Of a stretch of DNA of 64,000 nucleotides, positions 11,501 to 21,321 are shown piece by piece. Each line of letters starts with the position of its first letter. Positions within the stretch are counted from its first letter, which is position 1. The notes under the pieces were generated by a model. It was given only the letters and a program-made list of their open reading frames with translations, had not been told where the DNA came from and did not search any database. The stretch is from Lepeophtheirus salmonis. Lineage: Eukaryota > Arthropoda > Copepoda > Siphonostomatoida > Caligidae. Made by a program: the position numbers and the translations under genes. The stretch lies in assembly GCF_016086655.4 (NCBI RefSeq), contig NC_052138.2, positions 9,796,001 through 9,860,000 on the forward strand. The letters run 5' to 3'.

Positions 11501-14500
11501 TTGAAGATACATAGTAAGATTAGCTTGCTTATCTTCTTCCTAATTTCCTTTTTTAATTCGTATTTAATATACGTTCTTCTTTTTTCTGTTACTACAAGAA
11601 TTTGTTTTTTTATATTTATATTTTTTTGGTGCATTTTCAAATCGACAACCCATACTTTAAAAAAACTATAAAATACGGGGAATCGATCTTGTTATAGGAA
11701 AAAATTTAGTTATTTTCCATAAAATTTAATTTTCTGGGAATAGCTATAGAGTTTTGAAATTTTTCAAAGAAAAATTTAATATTAGAATATTTTTTCAAAC
11801 ATTTATATATTGGATTTTTTTCCCAAAAATTTAATTTTGTTTACACAGCTATGGATTTTGAAATTTTTTTGAAAAAAATGTAAATTTTGGAGAATATCGA
11901 TGGATTTTTGTAATGTTCTCCAAAAAATTTAATATTTTGTAAACAGTTGTAGATTTTGGAATTTTTGTCCCCAAAAAATTATTTTTATTTGAATAACTGT
12001 GGATTTTGGAAATTATTTTTCCAAAAATTAAATTTTTTGGAAAACATTTCAAAAATCCATCGATATTCTCCAAAATTTACATTTTTTTCAACAAAATTTT
12101 TGGAAAAAAAATCAAATACATAAATGTTTGTTAAACAATTCTAATAGTAATAGTATGGATTTTGGAATTTTTTTCGAAATAAATATTTTTTTATATGAAT
12201 GTCCTGATTTTTGAAATTTTTCCCAAAAAATTAAATATTTGATATTCAATTTTTGTAATTATTTCGCCATAAATTAAGCCCCCCCCCCCCCTTAAAATAT
12301 ATATATTATACAAATATAATCCTGAGGACGCCCATGTTAATGCGACAGAATAAAGAAGATTCTAACTGAAATAAAATGAAATGTCTGCCTATTAGCCACT
12401 CAACTTTATCGTCTAAAATCGACGTCTCTAATTATATTTAATAGTAATTGTAGATCAAGTATTAACTATAATAGTAATTTTGTTTGTGATTATATGATCT
12501 ATTATTAATCGGCTTGGCTCAAGTTTTAGAATTCCGTTACATATGTATATTTTTACTTTCTTAGCTAAGTTACAGTCTTAGGCCATAAATATTTACCGAA
12601 GGTTTTATATTATTTCCACTGCCAAAATAATATAACTATCATGTCAAACAACTATAGCTATTTTTTTTTTATACTTGATAATTAAAAATAAAATAAAAAT
12701 ATGTTATGTTACATTTTCCAATAATAAAAGGCACAAAAAAAAACTTAATCCCAATAAAAATATGATTAATTGTGCCCTGCTATTTAAAAATACATTTAGG
12801 AAATAACTTACTTTCACAATCAGAACCACAATTTCCATAACCATTGGCCTCTTGATTTGCGTATAAGCTTGTGGCACACCATGGCACACCACCATTTTCA
12901 GCAACTGTACATTTATCATAAGTGTGTTCTTTGTACTTAAAGGGGAAAATGCACTTGACTCCAGATGTTGTTGAACAGGCTAACAATAAGATTAAGTTAA
13001 TTAAAAAATGAGTATTATATTTGGAATAATTATGATTTAGTTAGATTTTTACCTGGTAGAGTGGTTGTGGGTGTTGTTGTTGTCGTAGTTGTTGATGGTT
13101 CTGAAGATGGGAAAATTTAATAGAATACATATAAATAAAATTTATTCATTACCCTTGCATGTGGACTCGACACAATTTCCATAGCCTTGATAATTATTGC
13201 CGGCATCAACAGAAGTGGCACACCATTTAGTTCCACCATTATCAACAGCTGTACATTGATTGTACGTTACACCAGCGTATACAAAGGGGAAAACACACGC
13301 CTTTCCAGTTGATGATTGACACTCTAAATATGGTAAAAAGAAATTAATATATTTATAAGACATTGTTCATTGCATGTTGCTTACTAGTTGGTGGCAGAGT
13401 TGATGCAGCTGATTGGTTATAAATAATATTACAATGAATAGATAAATAAAAAAAAAGTAAAATTATAATTAATAATTACTTTCACAATCTGAACCACAGT
13501 TTCCATAATCTTTGGCCTCTTGATTTGCATATAAGCTTGTAGCACACCATGGCACACCACCATTCTCAGCAATTGTACATTTATCATAAGTTTCTCCTTT
13601 GTAATTAAAAGGGAAAACACACTTTTGACTGTTGGTTGCAGAACAAACTAAGATTAAGTTTATTAATTTTTGTTTCTTATATTTCGAATATTTATGATTG
13701 AATTAGATTCTAACCTGGTGCATTTGTGGTTGTCGTAGTTGTTGTTGTAGTTGCCGTAGTAGTTGTGGTCGTTGTTGTGGTTGTTGACGTAGTTGTGGTT
13801 GTCGTCGTCGTTGTGGTTGTTGTCGTCGTTGTTGTTGTCGTAGTAGTTTTGGTTGTAGTTGTCGTAGTAGTTGTTGTCGTAGTTGTGGTTGTCGTCGTCG
13901 TTGTAGTTGTTGTGGTTGTCGTCGTTGTTGTTGTTGTCGTCGTAGTTGTGGTTGTTGTTGTCGTAGTAGTTGTGGTTGTGGTTGTCGTCGTTGTTGTTGT
14001 CGTAGTAGTTGTTGTGGTCGTCGTAGTAGTTGTGGTTGTCGTAGTTGTTGTTGTGGTCGTTGTGGTTGTCGTCGTTGTGGTTGTCGTAGTAGTTGTTGTG
14101 GCCGTCGTAGTAGTTGTGGTTGTCGTTGTTGTTGTTGTTGTAGTTGTGGTCGTAGTAGTTGTGGTTGTTGTTGTCGCAGTAGTTGTTGTGGTCGTTGTGG
14201 TTGTCGTAGTAGTTGTTGTGGTTGTCGTAGTAGTTGTGGTCGTTGTTGTGGTTGTTGACGTAGTTGTGGTTGTTGTCGTCGTAGTAGTTGTTGTGGTCGT
14301 CGTAGTAGTTGTTGTAGTAGTTGTGGTTGTCGTCGTCGTTGTGGTTGTTGTGGTTGTTGTCGTTGTTGTTGTTGTTGTCGTTGTTGTGGTTGTTGTGGTT
14401 GTGGTCGTCGTAGTAGTTGTGGTTGTGGTCGTTGTGGTTGTCGTCGTTGTTGTTGTCGTAGTAGTTGTTGTGTTCGTTGTAGTAGTTGTGGTTGTCGTTG

Positions 14501-17500
14501 TTGTTGTTGTAGTAGTTGTGGTCGTAGTAGTTGTTGTGGTCGTTGTGGTTGTCGTAGTAGTTGTGGTTGTTGTCGTAGTAGTTGTAGTTGTCGTTGTCGT
14601 AGTAGTTGTGGTCGTTGTTGTCGTAGTAGTAGTTGTTGTTGTTGTCGTCGTCGTTGTTGTTGTGGTTGTCGTAGTTGTGGTTGTTGTTGTCGTAGTAGTT
14701 GTTGTGGTCGTCGTAGTAGTTGTGTAGTAGTTGTGGTTGTCGTCGTCGTTGTGGTTGTTGTGGTTGTCGTCGTTGTTGTTGTTGTTGTCGTAGTTGTGGT
14801 TGTTGTTGTCGTAGTAGTTGTGGTTGTGGTTGTCGTCGTTGTGGTTGTCGTAGTAGTTGTTGTGGTCGTCGTAGTAGTTGTGGTTGTCGTAGTTGTTGTT
14901 GTGGTCGTTGTGGTTGTCGTCGTTGTTGTTGTCGTAGTAGTTGTTGTGGTCGTTGTAGTAGTTGTGGTTGTCGTTGTTGTTGTTGTAGTAGTTGTGGTCG
15001 TAGTAGTTGTTGTGGTTGTTGTGGTTGTGTCGTTGTGGTTGTCGTAGTAGTTGTGGTCGTTGTTGTCGTAGTTGTGGTTGTTGTTGTTGTCGTAGTTGTT
15101 GTGGTCGTCGTAGTAGTTGTGGTTGTCGTAGTTGTTGTTGTAGTAGTTGTGGTCGTAGTAGTTGTTGTGGTCGTTGTCGTAGTTGTGGTTGTTGTAGTAG
15201 TTGTGGTTGTTGTGGTAGTAGTGGTTGTTGTAGTAGTAGTGGTGGTTGTTGTGGTCGTCGTAGTAGTGGTTGTTGTAGTAGTTGTGGTTGTTGTTGTGTG
15301 TTGTAGTTGTTGTGGTAGTCGTTGTTGTTGTGGTTGTCGTTGTAGTTGTTGTTGTAGTAGTAGTAGTAGTTGTGGTCGTCGTAGTAGTTGTTGTAGTAGT
15401 TGTGGTCGTTGTTGTTGTAGTAGTTGTTGTGGACGTTGTCGTAGTTGTGGTTGTTGTTGTTGTCGTTGTCGTCGTAGTAGTGGTTTTTGTAGTAGTTGTG
15501 GTTGTTGTGGTAGTAGTGGTTGTTGTAGTAGTAGTGGTTGTTGTGGTCGTCGTAGTAGTGGTTGTTGTAGTAGTTGTGGTTGTTGTTGATGTAGTAGTTG
15601 TTGTGGTAGTCGTTGTTGTTGTGGTTGTCGTTGTAGTTGTAGTAGTAGTAGTAGTTGTGGTCGTCGTAGTAGTAGTTGTCGATGTAGTAGTTGTGGTGGT
15701 TGTTGTGGTTGTCGTCGTTGTAGTTGTCGTAGTCGTTGTGGTTGTAGTAGTAGTGGTTGTTGTAGTAGTAGTGGTTGTTGTGGTCGTCGTAGTAGTGGTT
15801 GTTGTCGTAGTAGTTGTTGTGGTTGTCGTAGTAGTTGTTGTGGTTGTAGTAGTTGTCGTAGTCGTTGTGGTTGTAGTAGTAGTGGTTGTTGGAGTAGTAG
15901 TGGTTGTCGTCGTCGTTGAGGTCGTTGTCGTAGTGGTTGTTGTCGTAGTAGTAGTTGTGGTTGTTGTAGTTGGAGTAGTTGTTGTGGTCGTTGTCGTAGT
16001 AGTTGTGGTCGTAGTAGTTGTTGCTAGAACTTTTCCTGGTTGACTCGTAACTTTAATTACTGTCCCATTGGTTTTCTCTAGGAAAAGAAAAAAAGGATTT
16101 TTTCTTTCTTATTTATTGTTTTACAATGTTGTTGAAATATGTGTTAACTATTTATTTTTGAAATAACTAAATTAATGTATATCTTATTTTCTTGTGAAGA
16201 TTATCTAGGGTTCTAAATTGTAGCATTTTTTTGTATGTATAAAAAAAGAGTCTAAAATAAAGATAGAGTTCTTACTAATTTGAAGAATGTTTAAGAACAG
16301 CTTAACTGTCATAGTATTTAACTAAATTTACTATACTCATTTTTGTTAACAGTAAATAAACACAAGTCTCACTTAATATTGCAGGATTTACTCCGTTTTG
16401 ATCATCAGTTCTATTCCTAGTCCAACCGGGACTAAAACTTATAGATAGGGGTTACTACTCGTACATCTATGAATACATTTACATAATTTATTTGAAGGAA
16501 TTTTGTTTATTATAATCTTCAAAGTTCAACAAATTATTTTTCAGTATTAAGAGAGTCTGTGATTTTAAAGGTTCTTTGTTTTGGGGAGAAAAAATCCCAC
16601 GAGAATAATTTTGTACTTCCAAAATTTAACTTATCATTTTATTTATCTAATATATCTTTCAACTCTGAAAATTACTTTTCTTAACAATACTAATTTAATC
16701 TACTTTTACTGTGATTTTTTTTTTTTTCGACATACTTATCAAGTACATTTTACATTTTACATACCTATTCAATGAAATAATTTTTGTATTATAGGGGTTA
16801 CGCTGCCGGTAGGATCATGGGGGAAGATCCCATTACTTCTTTGAAAGATTTTATAGCGACAACAATCATTTTGGAAATATTTAATAGTAATACACTCCAG
16901 TTTAGCTATTGTATCACAAACCTTTTAGATCTAATTAAATTAAGAAATCAATTCATATGAATTTGAACAGAACTTGATATTATGCTTTATATTATTTAAT
17001 GTACTTTTATCTTTATATTTCATCATTTCCTACATAATATAGGCTTGGAACAAAAAGTTCTGATTGCATTGCCATTTAAAGGGAGTCTATTTTCTCTAAA
17101 ATTATCTAATGGGTACAACTATTCTCCGACGTCAATTTAATAGAATAATTTCAACATCCACTTATGTCTGATGTAATAAAATAGTACATAAAATGAAGGT
17201 AATATATTTTGATTTGAATAAATCAATCCTAGAGATATTCTAGATATTTCCCTCTTAGCCTTCGAATTCATTCAAACAAAATTGTAAGTCGAAGTGTGCA
17301 AAAAAAATTTTAAGAGCTTTAAAACTATCAGACAATTGTTGATAAGAATTAGGGAATCCCTGCGTTGAGTAGTAGAAGGAAATAAATTTCTTTTGTGGGA
17401 ATACTGAAAGAGTTCTTATTATTGAACATAGAAAATGATAAAACACAACATTAAAGGATTAATTTTTTTCGGTCTTTTATCCTGAAAAGCATCACTCGAA

Positions 17501-20111
17501 AGTCAAGCCATGCTTTGTTAAGTGTCCAGGCTCTCATCGCATCAAAGGTGACTAAGTGTGGAAATATTTTCAGGCAAGATTTAAGGTCAATAATTATATC
17601 TGCCTCTGCGAGACATTCTGATTTTTATCTCCCGGGTCGTATTTCTGATTATCTCCGATACTATTCGACGTTGAAGAGGATCGTCCGACTGTATGAATAT
17701 TTTATGAATTGATCAACGTTTTAAATTGAGGAATTTTTCATCAGTTTTAAATTTTTTTATCTTTGTTTTTATTAATTAGTTAGTCCATACTTGTATTGTT
17801 GTTAAGTCTTAGTTAAGTAGTCTAATTTTAAGCTATGATGCTTATTTATCTTTGTTTTTTTTGTAACGCAATTCTTCCTAACATTTTATATTTTTTAATT
17901 AAGTATGTACATTATGAGCAATATAAATAAACACCTTATACAGGGAGCGGGGATCAAATTTTCGCCTACTTTAAACCTTGATAACTTGAAGACGACATTA
18001 TCAAATAAAAAACCGGTTACCAAATAGGAAAGCTATTCTTGTCAGCTGACGATACGTAGTTCAGTTAGCATCATGCCGTCATCATATGAGGAGATAAAGA
18101 GCTATAAGTGGAACGAAGAGCTTTCGAGGTCCGCCGTAGTCATGGCATTGGTTAATAATGGAGGTGAAATCTCCAATTCAACGATTGCTTCAATCTTAGG
18201 AGTGAATTTACGGACTGTTCAGCGTATCCGTAAGAAGCTAGAGGACACCTGGAATGTTGATGCCACCATAAAGAGGGCACCGACAGGAAGGTCAGGGACA
18301 CCGACTTTGTCGACAAGGTGAAGAAGATGGTTGAGGATGACCCTACCAGGTCCATGAAGGCCATGGCGAGGATCTGGGCTGCCATGAGAAAACAACTTGG
18401 CAACAGGACTCAGCACCCTGCCATGTGTCCAAAATCTCCATGCAGTGGTTAACCGAGAACTGTTATGACGTCGTAACCAAGGATTTATGGCCTCCTAACT
18501 CTCCCGACCTTAATCCTTTGGACTATTTTGTTCAAAGCTATCTCGAGAGACATACCAACAGACACCCCTTTAGCACCAAGGCCAGTCTGATGGACTCCAT
18601 CAAGGAGGTATTCGGCAACATGGACAATGAGATGGTCAGAAGATCCTGCGGCCGATTCAGAGACCGTATTGAGGCCGTTATTGATGCCACCTGTGATTAT
18701 ATCAAATGAATGGCTACTCTATACCTATATGCTCGTCATAGTTTTGATTTTCAATAAAAAAGTTAAAAAATGTATATTTTGTGTTGTTTTTTGTAGAAAA
18801 ATAATTTGGCGACAATTTGATCCCCGCTCCCTGTATATATATATATATATATATAAGTCATTAGTCTTCCCAAACTACCGAAGGAGCCCACCCATATTAA
18901 TATGTCTTTTAATGTGATCAGAAGATAGATTATATCTAACCAAAAGATGTTCAGAAATGTATTAAATGATTTCTTAGGCAAAACCATTGGAGAATCATTT
19001 AATACAATTTCAATTGTGATGTCATACAAAGTTGAAACTATCATGAAAGGACAACTTTTGTTTGATACTATCTTTCTCCTGGACATTGAAAGTTGAATAT
19101 AAATCAACTGGAAATAATGAACTATTCTGAATCATACCTGAAGTTTTATATTTTATGAAATTGCTAATATTGAGCAATTTACTTCCAACCAGAAATAAGT
19201 CTTTTTTTAAAGGAAATTATATATAGGGTAAATAAGACATAATTAATTGTATTATACTATGGAAGGACATTTCTGACCAAATATTTACGTACATTGTACA
19301 TCTCAAGACTTGGTATAATTCGAATCAAGTTCTATTTTAGCATGGGATCATCGACATCTAGCAAAATATAGAATTAATTAATGCAAGACCATATTCTATA
19401 GGGCTCAACGAAATTTTACTTTTTTTAACACTTTATAGTGAACATTTGCTACAAATAATGATGCAAATTTATGACTTTAATTTTTATCAGTAAAGGAATA
19501 AAAAAATTCTCTAAACAAAAATAGTTGTCATCCAACGTGAAACTTATGAAGTTATCTCAGGTTCTCAGCGTAAAAATACAATTGAAAAAGTATTGGTCTT
19601 TTTAAAAATTCAATTACAGTGAGGTACAAATAATTTGGGGCATACATTTGTAAGGTTTCTATTATTACTTATTTAAGTTCCCGTTATAGAAAATTCTTCA
19701 CTCTGATCCAACAATTTTTTATACTATTCATAGCAATCAATAAGAGAGTCTGTGAAAATATCATTTATCTCTACAGTCAAGATTTTACAGAGCACGAAAT
19801 TGCAAAACAACCACTACTGGAGGTCGGATGATGTTTGCTTAAAATTATTTTTACTTTAAGAAGATAGGGAGTACTGATTATAAGCTAAGGAAGGCATGAA
19901 AGGTAAGTAATGGTGAAATCATTGGGGATTTAAATGGATAATGTCTTTACATAAAAAAAGAAGAAGTAACTTCACATTCACAGTTGGCTCAAGATAGACT
20001 ATATATAACATGGTAAAACTAACATAATATGATATATGAGTACATACGTGCTGAACTATGTTGGCTTAAGAAAACCACGGCGAAAAAAACAATATTCCAA
20101 TATAGCTTCAT
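8417..20111 (-). CDS. FN2-module secreted mucin-like protein, locus A (16 exons, damaged)
   Basis: Minus-strand exons in order: 20111-20048 signal peptide; 16077-13715 Thr array; 13647-13480 FN2; 13408-13385 linker; 13323-13153 FN2; 13100-13053 Thr linker; 12979-12812 FN2; 9901-9878 linker; 9814-9646 FN2; 9593-9546 Thr linker; 9472-9304 FN2; 9234-9211 linker; 9138-8968 FN2; 8905-8738 FN2; 8673-8650 linker; 8586-8417 FN2 with TAA. All internal junctions are phase 1 with GT-AG borders. That gives eight FN2 modules. Predicted role: secreted, O-glycosylated adhesion or coating protein; FN2 folds bind collagen, glycans or choline lipids in other animals. Lesions: net frame change in the Thr exon, a 2-bp loss in 9814-9646, and an extra base in 9472-9304. 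It is therefore either a decaying gene or one carrying assembly indels. The 2.9-kb intron 12811-9902 leaves open that the last nine exons belong to a separate or degenerate unit. Confidence 0.75.
8650..8673 (-). CDS. Locus A 24-nt linker micro-exon 4
   Basis: Codes for EPTPSPN between split codons; acceptor AATTAG, donor GTAAGCAA. Confidence 0.68.
8738..8905 (-). CDS. Locus A FN2 exon 7 (type 1 module)
   Basis: CSTTSGVKCIFPFKYKEDTY, PWCATSLYANQEANGYGNC, GSDCQS; intact, with donor GTAATA. Confidence 0.86.
8968..9138 (-). CDS. Locus A FN2 exon 6 (type 2 module)
   Basis: CQTSTGKACVFPFVYAGV, MYNQC, KWCATSVDASNN, GYGNCLESTCKG; intact. Joined directly to the next FN2 exon with no Thr linker between. 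Confidence 0.86.
9211..9234 (-). CDS. Locus A 24-nt linker micro-exon 3
   Basis: Codes for EPTPSPT, with an ATTAG acceptor and GTAAGCAA donor. Confidence 0.68.
9304..9472 (-). pseudogene. Locus A FN2 exon 5 with 1-bp insertion (type 1 module)
   Basis: 169 bp instead of 168. The coding-strand run TTTTCCCC of the sister exon is TTTTCCCCC here (near 9432-9438), so CIFPF becomes CIFPL followed at once by TAA. Everything after it matches the 12812-12979 exon closely. A homopolymer indel is either a recent mutation or a sequence error; the exon could also be skipped in phase. Confidence 0.75.
9546..9593 (-). CDS. Locus A 48-nt Thr-rich linker exon (copy 2)
   Basis: Same sequence as 13053-13100, including the flanking intron bases, which marks the duplicated block. 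Confidence 0.68.
9646..9814 (-). pseudogene. Locus A FN2 exon 4 with 2-bp deletion (type 2 module)
   Basis: 169 bp instead of 171. Where sister exons read the codons for KWCATS, two bases (one AC unit of GCACACC) are missing near 9712-9715. The frame then runs KWCHFC and stops. The rest is intact and very close to exon 13153-13323, so the lesion is young or is a base-calling error. Because the exon is phase symmetric, skipping it would keep the transcript in frame. Confidence 0.75.
9878..9901 (-). CDS. Locus A 24-nt linker micro-exon 2
   Basis: Codes for ESTPSPN between split codons, CACAG acceptor and GTAAGCAA donor. Confidence 0.65.
9902..12811 (-). other. Large intron of locus A with satellite-like block
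   Basis: No coding exon recognised. It holds the AT-rich repeat at about 11640-12250 and a C10 run near 12281. The short minus-strand frame at 11330-11512 is unrecognised. Confidence 0.5.
11640..12250. repeat. AT-rich satellite-like repeat, copy A
   Basis: Diverged units of roughly 45-55 bp built from 'GAATAGCTATGGATTTT', 'GAAATTTTTT' and 'CCAAAAAATTTAAT'. The last two blocks are near-complementary, so each unit can fold. Related arrays lie at 20840-21130 and, inverted, at 23820-24090. Confidence 0.6.
12812..12979 (-). CDS. Locus A FN2 exon 3 (type 1 module)
   Basis: CSTTSGVKCIFPFKYKEHTY start, VPWCATSLYANQEANGYGNC and GSDCES end; in frame. Donor GTAAGT opens the 2.9-kb intron. It is the intact partner of the damaged exon at 9304-9472. 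Confidence 0.85.
13053..13100 (-). CDS. Locus A 48-nt Thr-rich linker exon (copy 1)
   Basis: Encodes PSTTTTTTTPTTTLP between split codons. It is phase 1 at both ends and identical to the exon at 9546-9593. It looks like a small offshoot of the large Thr exon used between FN2 pairs. Confidence 0.72.
13153..13323 (-). CDS. Locus A FN2 exon 2 (type 2 module)
   Basis: 57-residue module: CQSSTGKACVFPFVYAG, TYNQC, NGGTKWCATSVDAGN, GYGNCVESTCKG. It keeps the four canonical FN2 cysteines plus the family's extra first and last cysteine. Intact. Confidence 0.87.
13385..13408 (-). CDS. Locus A 24-nt linker micro-exon 1
   Basis: Between ATCAG and GTAAGCAA it codes for ASTLPPT flanked by split codons. 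It matches, in position and length, the other 24-nt linkers of the family. Confidence 0.7.
13480..13647 (-). CDS. Locus A FN2 exon 1 (type 1 module)
   Basis: 56-residue module with KCVFPFNYKGETYDKC, PWCATSLYANQ and GNCGSDCE. The usual GYGNC motif is DYGNC here (Lys-Asp instead of Asn-Gly). In frame; acceptor CTTAG, donor GTAATT. Confidence 0.85.
13715..16077 (-). CDS. Locus A exon 2: poly-threonine mucin-like exon
   Basis: Starts after a clean polypyrimidine-CTAG acceptor with an EKTNGTVIKVTSQPGKVLA-type leader, then about 765 codons of almost only ACN (Thr), with rare Ser, Ala and Pro, and ends at NAP|G before a GTTAGA donor. The leader aligns with the leaders of loci B and C (EK...V..KVTS.P.K). 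The exon is 2363 bp, which is 2 modulo 3, whereas a phase 1-to-1 exon must be 0. Frame breaks lie near 15299, 15028 and 14722. The codon third base varies freely among A, C, G and T, so this is not a simple trinucleotide repeat. Confidence 0.75.
13726..16030. repeat. Degenerate (ACN)n / (GTN)n array, about 2.3 kb
   Basis: Read on the plus strand it is GTN repeated. Higher-order words such as GTTGTCGTAGTAGTTGTGG recur at irregular spacing. Both strands stay open over long distances: plus gives poly-Val in one frame, and minus gives Thr, Asn/Asp/His/Tyr or Gln/Leu/Pro/Arg depending on frame. Confidence 0.95.
17941..18833 (+). mobile_element. Internally deleted mariner-like element (893 bp)
   Basis: 26-bp terminal inverted repeats (17941-17966 and 18808-18833, one mismatch; start CAGGGAGCGGGGATC) flanked by TA dinucleotides, the Tc1/mariner target. 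Inside, from ATG 18073, a helix-turn-helix region (STIASILGVNLRTVQRIRKK) is followed by a frame change near 18300. After SMKAMAR the sequence jumps to QQDSAPCH and later WPPNSPDLNPLDYF, ending at TGA 18709. The second and third catalytic acids are present, but the segment with the first Asp is deleted near 18370-18395. It is non-autonomous. Confidence 0.88.
18834..18855. repeat. (TA)n microsatellite at mariner end
   Basis: About eleven TA units begin at the right target TA of the mariner, perhaps grown from the target-site duplication. Confidence 0.7.
20048..20111 (-). CDS. Locus A exon 1: signal peptide
   Basis: Encodes MKLYWNIVFFAVVFLSQHSS followed by Ala, then one base (C) before a GTATGT donor. 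It has a Lys-containing n-region, a hydrophobic core and a small-residue end, as in a secretory signal. The split codon C|AG gives Gln when joined to the Thr exon. It has the same length (64 bp), ending and donor as locus B exon 1, which confirms start and frame. Confidence 0.8.
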
Positions 20112-20840
20112 CTTTAGTCAGGAGTTATTGACAACTGAAATCCTATTTAAAATCACGTTCCCAGGTTACTTTTGTCAATTAAATATTTTTTACATACAAA
20201 TGTTATTTAAATGAATTAAATTCATAATTTCTTTACTTCATTGCTAGGTTGTGGATTTAAATTACTAGGTTTGAAAAGTTTAAAAACTTAAATGAGTCTT
20301 GATATTTTCTATAAATTAATTATATTGAATTGTATTAATCCCAAATCTATTTTTGTACAAGTCTGCTATTCTTTAATTGAACTTTTTTTTAAAAGTAATA
20401 TAAAAGATTGTTAAATATTTTACATTAAAATGACAAGTAAAAAGATGTCAATATAATTGGTGTAATCATCGAAAAAGAAAATTATACACTATGTCTTTCT
20501 ATTAAATGACAAGTGTTGATAAACTATAGACATTTTAAAATAAGCAGTCTATCAAAACACAATAAACAAATTATATGTTCTTTGAAGATCTTTTCACCAT
20601 TTGTGACCCTTCAATAGAAAAACAAGCTAATATGACTTTTTTTTTCTTCAAATTGAGTGTTGATTATAAATTGTATTCTTCGGCGAATTATCGTTTATTT
20701 CTATAAATGGAGGTTCGTCTGCAGGCGATGGGCTGGGGGATGTAGTCCCCCTCCCCCAATCAAAGAATATTTGCTCTCTGATATAGTATCTTGGTCATTC
20801 GGGCAAATTGTGCAGAAGAGCAAAAAAGTAGTATATAAAA
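20112..20840 (-). promoter_or_regulatory. 5' flank of locus A, partly shared with locus B
   Basis: The stretch about 20460-20600 resembles 30400-30550 upstream of locus B (shared 'GACAAGT', 'TATCAAAAC' and neighbouring blocks), so upstream sequence was duplicated with the gene. No defined factor sites are claimed. Confidence 0.35.
20134..20138 (-). promoter_or_regulatory. Putative arthropod initiator (TCAGT) of locus A
   Basis: TCAGT lies 25 bp from its A to the A of the ATG. Locus B has the same pentamer at exactly the same spacing, and the intervening 5' UTR is similar. This fits the arthropod Inr consensus; no convincing TATA box sits 30 bp upstream. Confidence 0.4.
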
Positions 20841-21130
20841 TGTTTTTCCAAAAAAAAAAATTCTTAAAAATTTACTTTTGAAATTTTTTATGAATAACTG
20901 TGGATTTTTTGTATGGAATATTTGAAATTAAATTTTTGAATTTAATTGATTTTTTTTTTAAATAGCTATGAATTTTCGATATTTTTTTCCAAAACAATTT
21001 AATATTTGAAATTTTTTTTTCTGGAATTTTTTTTTTTTTTATGTGAATAGATATGGATTTTGAACTTTTTTTTTTCAAAAAATTTAATATTTGAAATTCT
21101 TTGTGAATAGCTATGGATTTTTTAAATTTC
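20840..21130. repeat. AT-rich satellite-like repeat, copy B
   Basis: Units containing 'GAATAGCTATGGATTTT' and 'TTTAATATTTGAAATT', same family and orientation as 11640-12250. Confidence 0.6.
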
Positions 21131-21321
21131 TTTCTAAGGTTACACCATGCGTCATATTTAAGTTTACAATGAAAGACTGAAAGACTTACAGCTCGAGTTT
21201 TGATAAGTATTTTTACAAAAGTATAGATGGGGTAAATTCTAATAATCTTTTGTAATGATTTTTATATACAAATATTGTCTGTATATTCAAAGACAACAAA
21301 ATAGAAGCTAAAATAATTCTT

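Larger units (their letters stand above)
16078..20047 (-). other. Intron 1 of locus A
   Basis: A 4-kb intron hosting the mariner at 17941-18833. Outside it I see AT-rich sequence and a (TA)n run directly right of the mariner. The open frames at 17515-17712 and 18763-19107 match nothing recognised. Confidence 0.55.

Noticed and set aside
13726..15600. CRISPR-like or engineered repeat
   Set aside because: No constant repeat/spacer spacing; the array is a continuous degenerate trinucleotide tract in a eukaryotic exon.
13726..16043. Long plus-strand poly-valine, and Cys/Ser/Gly/Arg-rich, reading frames
   Set aside because: They are the antisense or off-frame readings of the ACN array. The minus-strand reading has a leader, splice sites and FN2 exons in phase; the plus-strand ones have no start context or neighbouring exons.
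18152..18416. Minus-strand frames across the mariner
   Set aside because: Antisense of the transposase; the plus strand carries the HTH and the DDE blocks and is framed by the inverted repeats.
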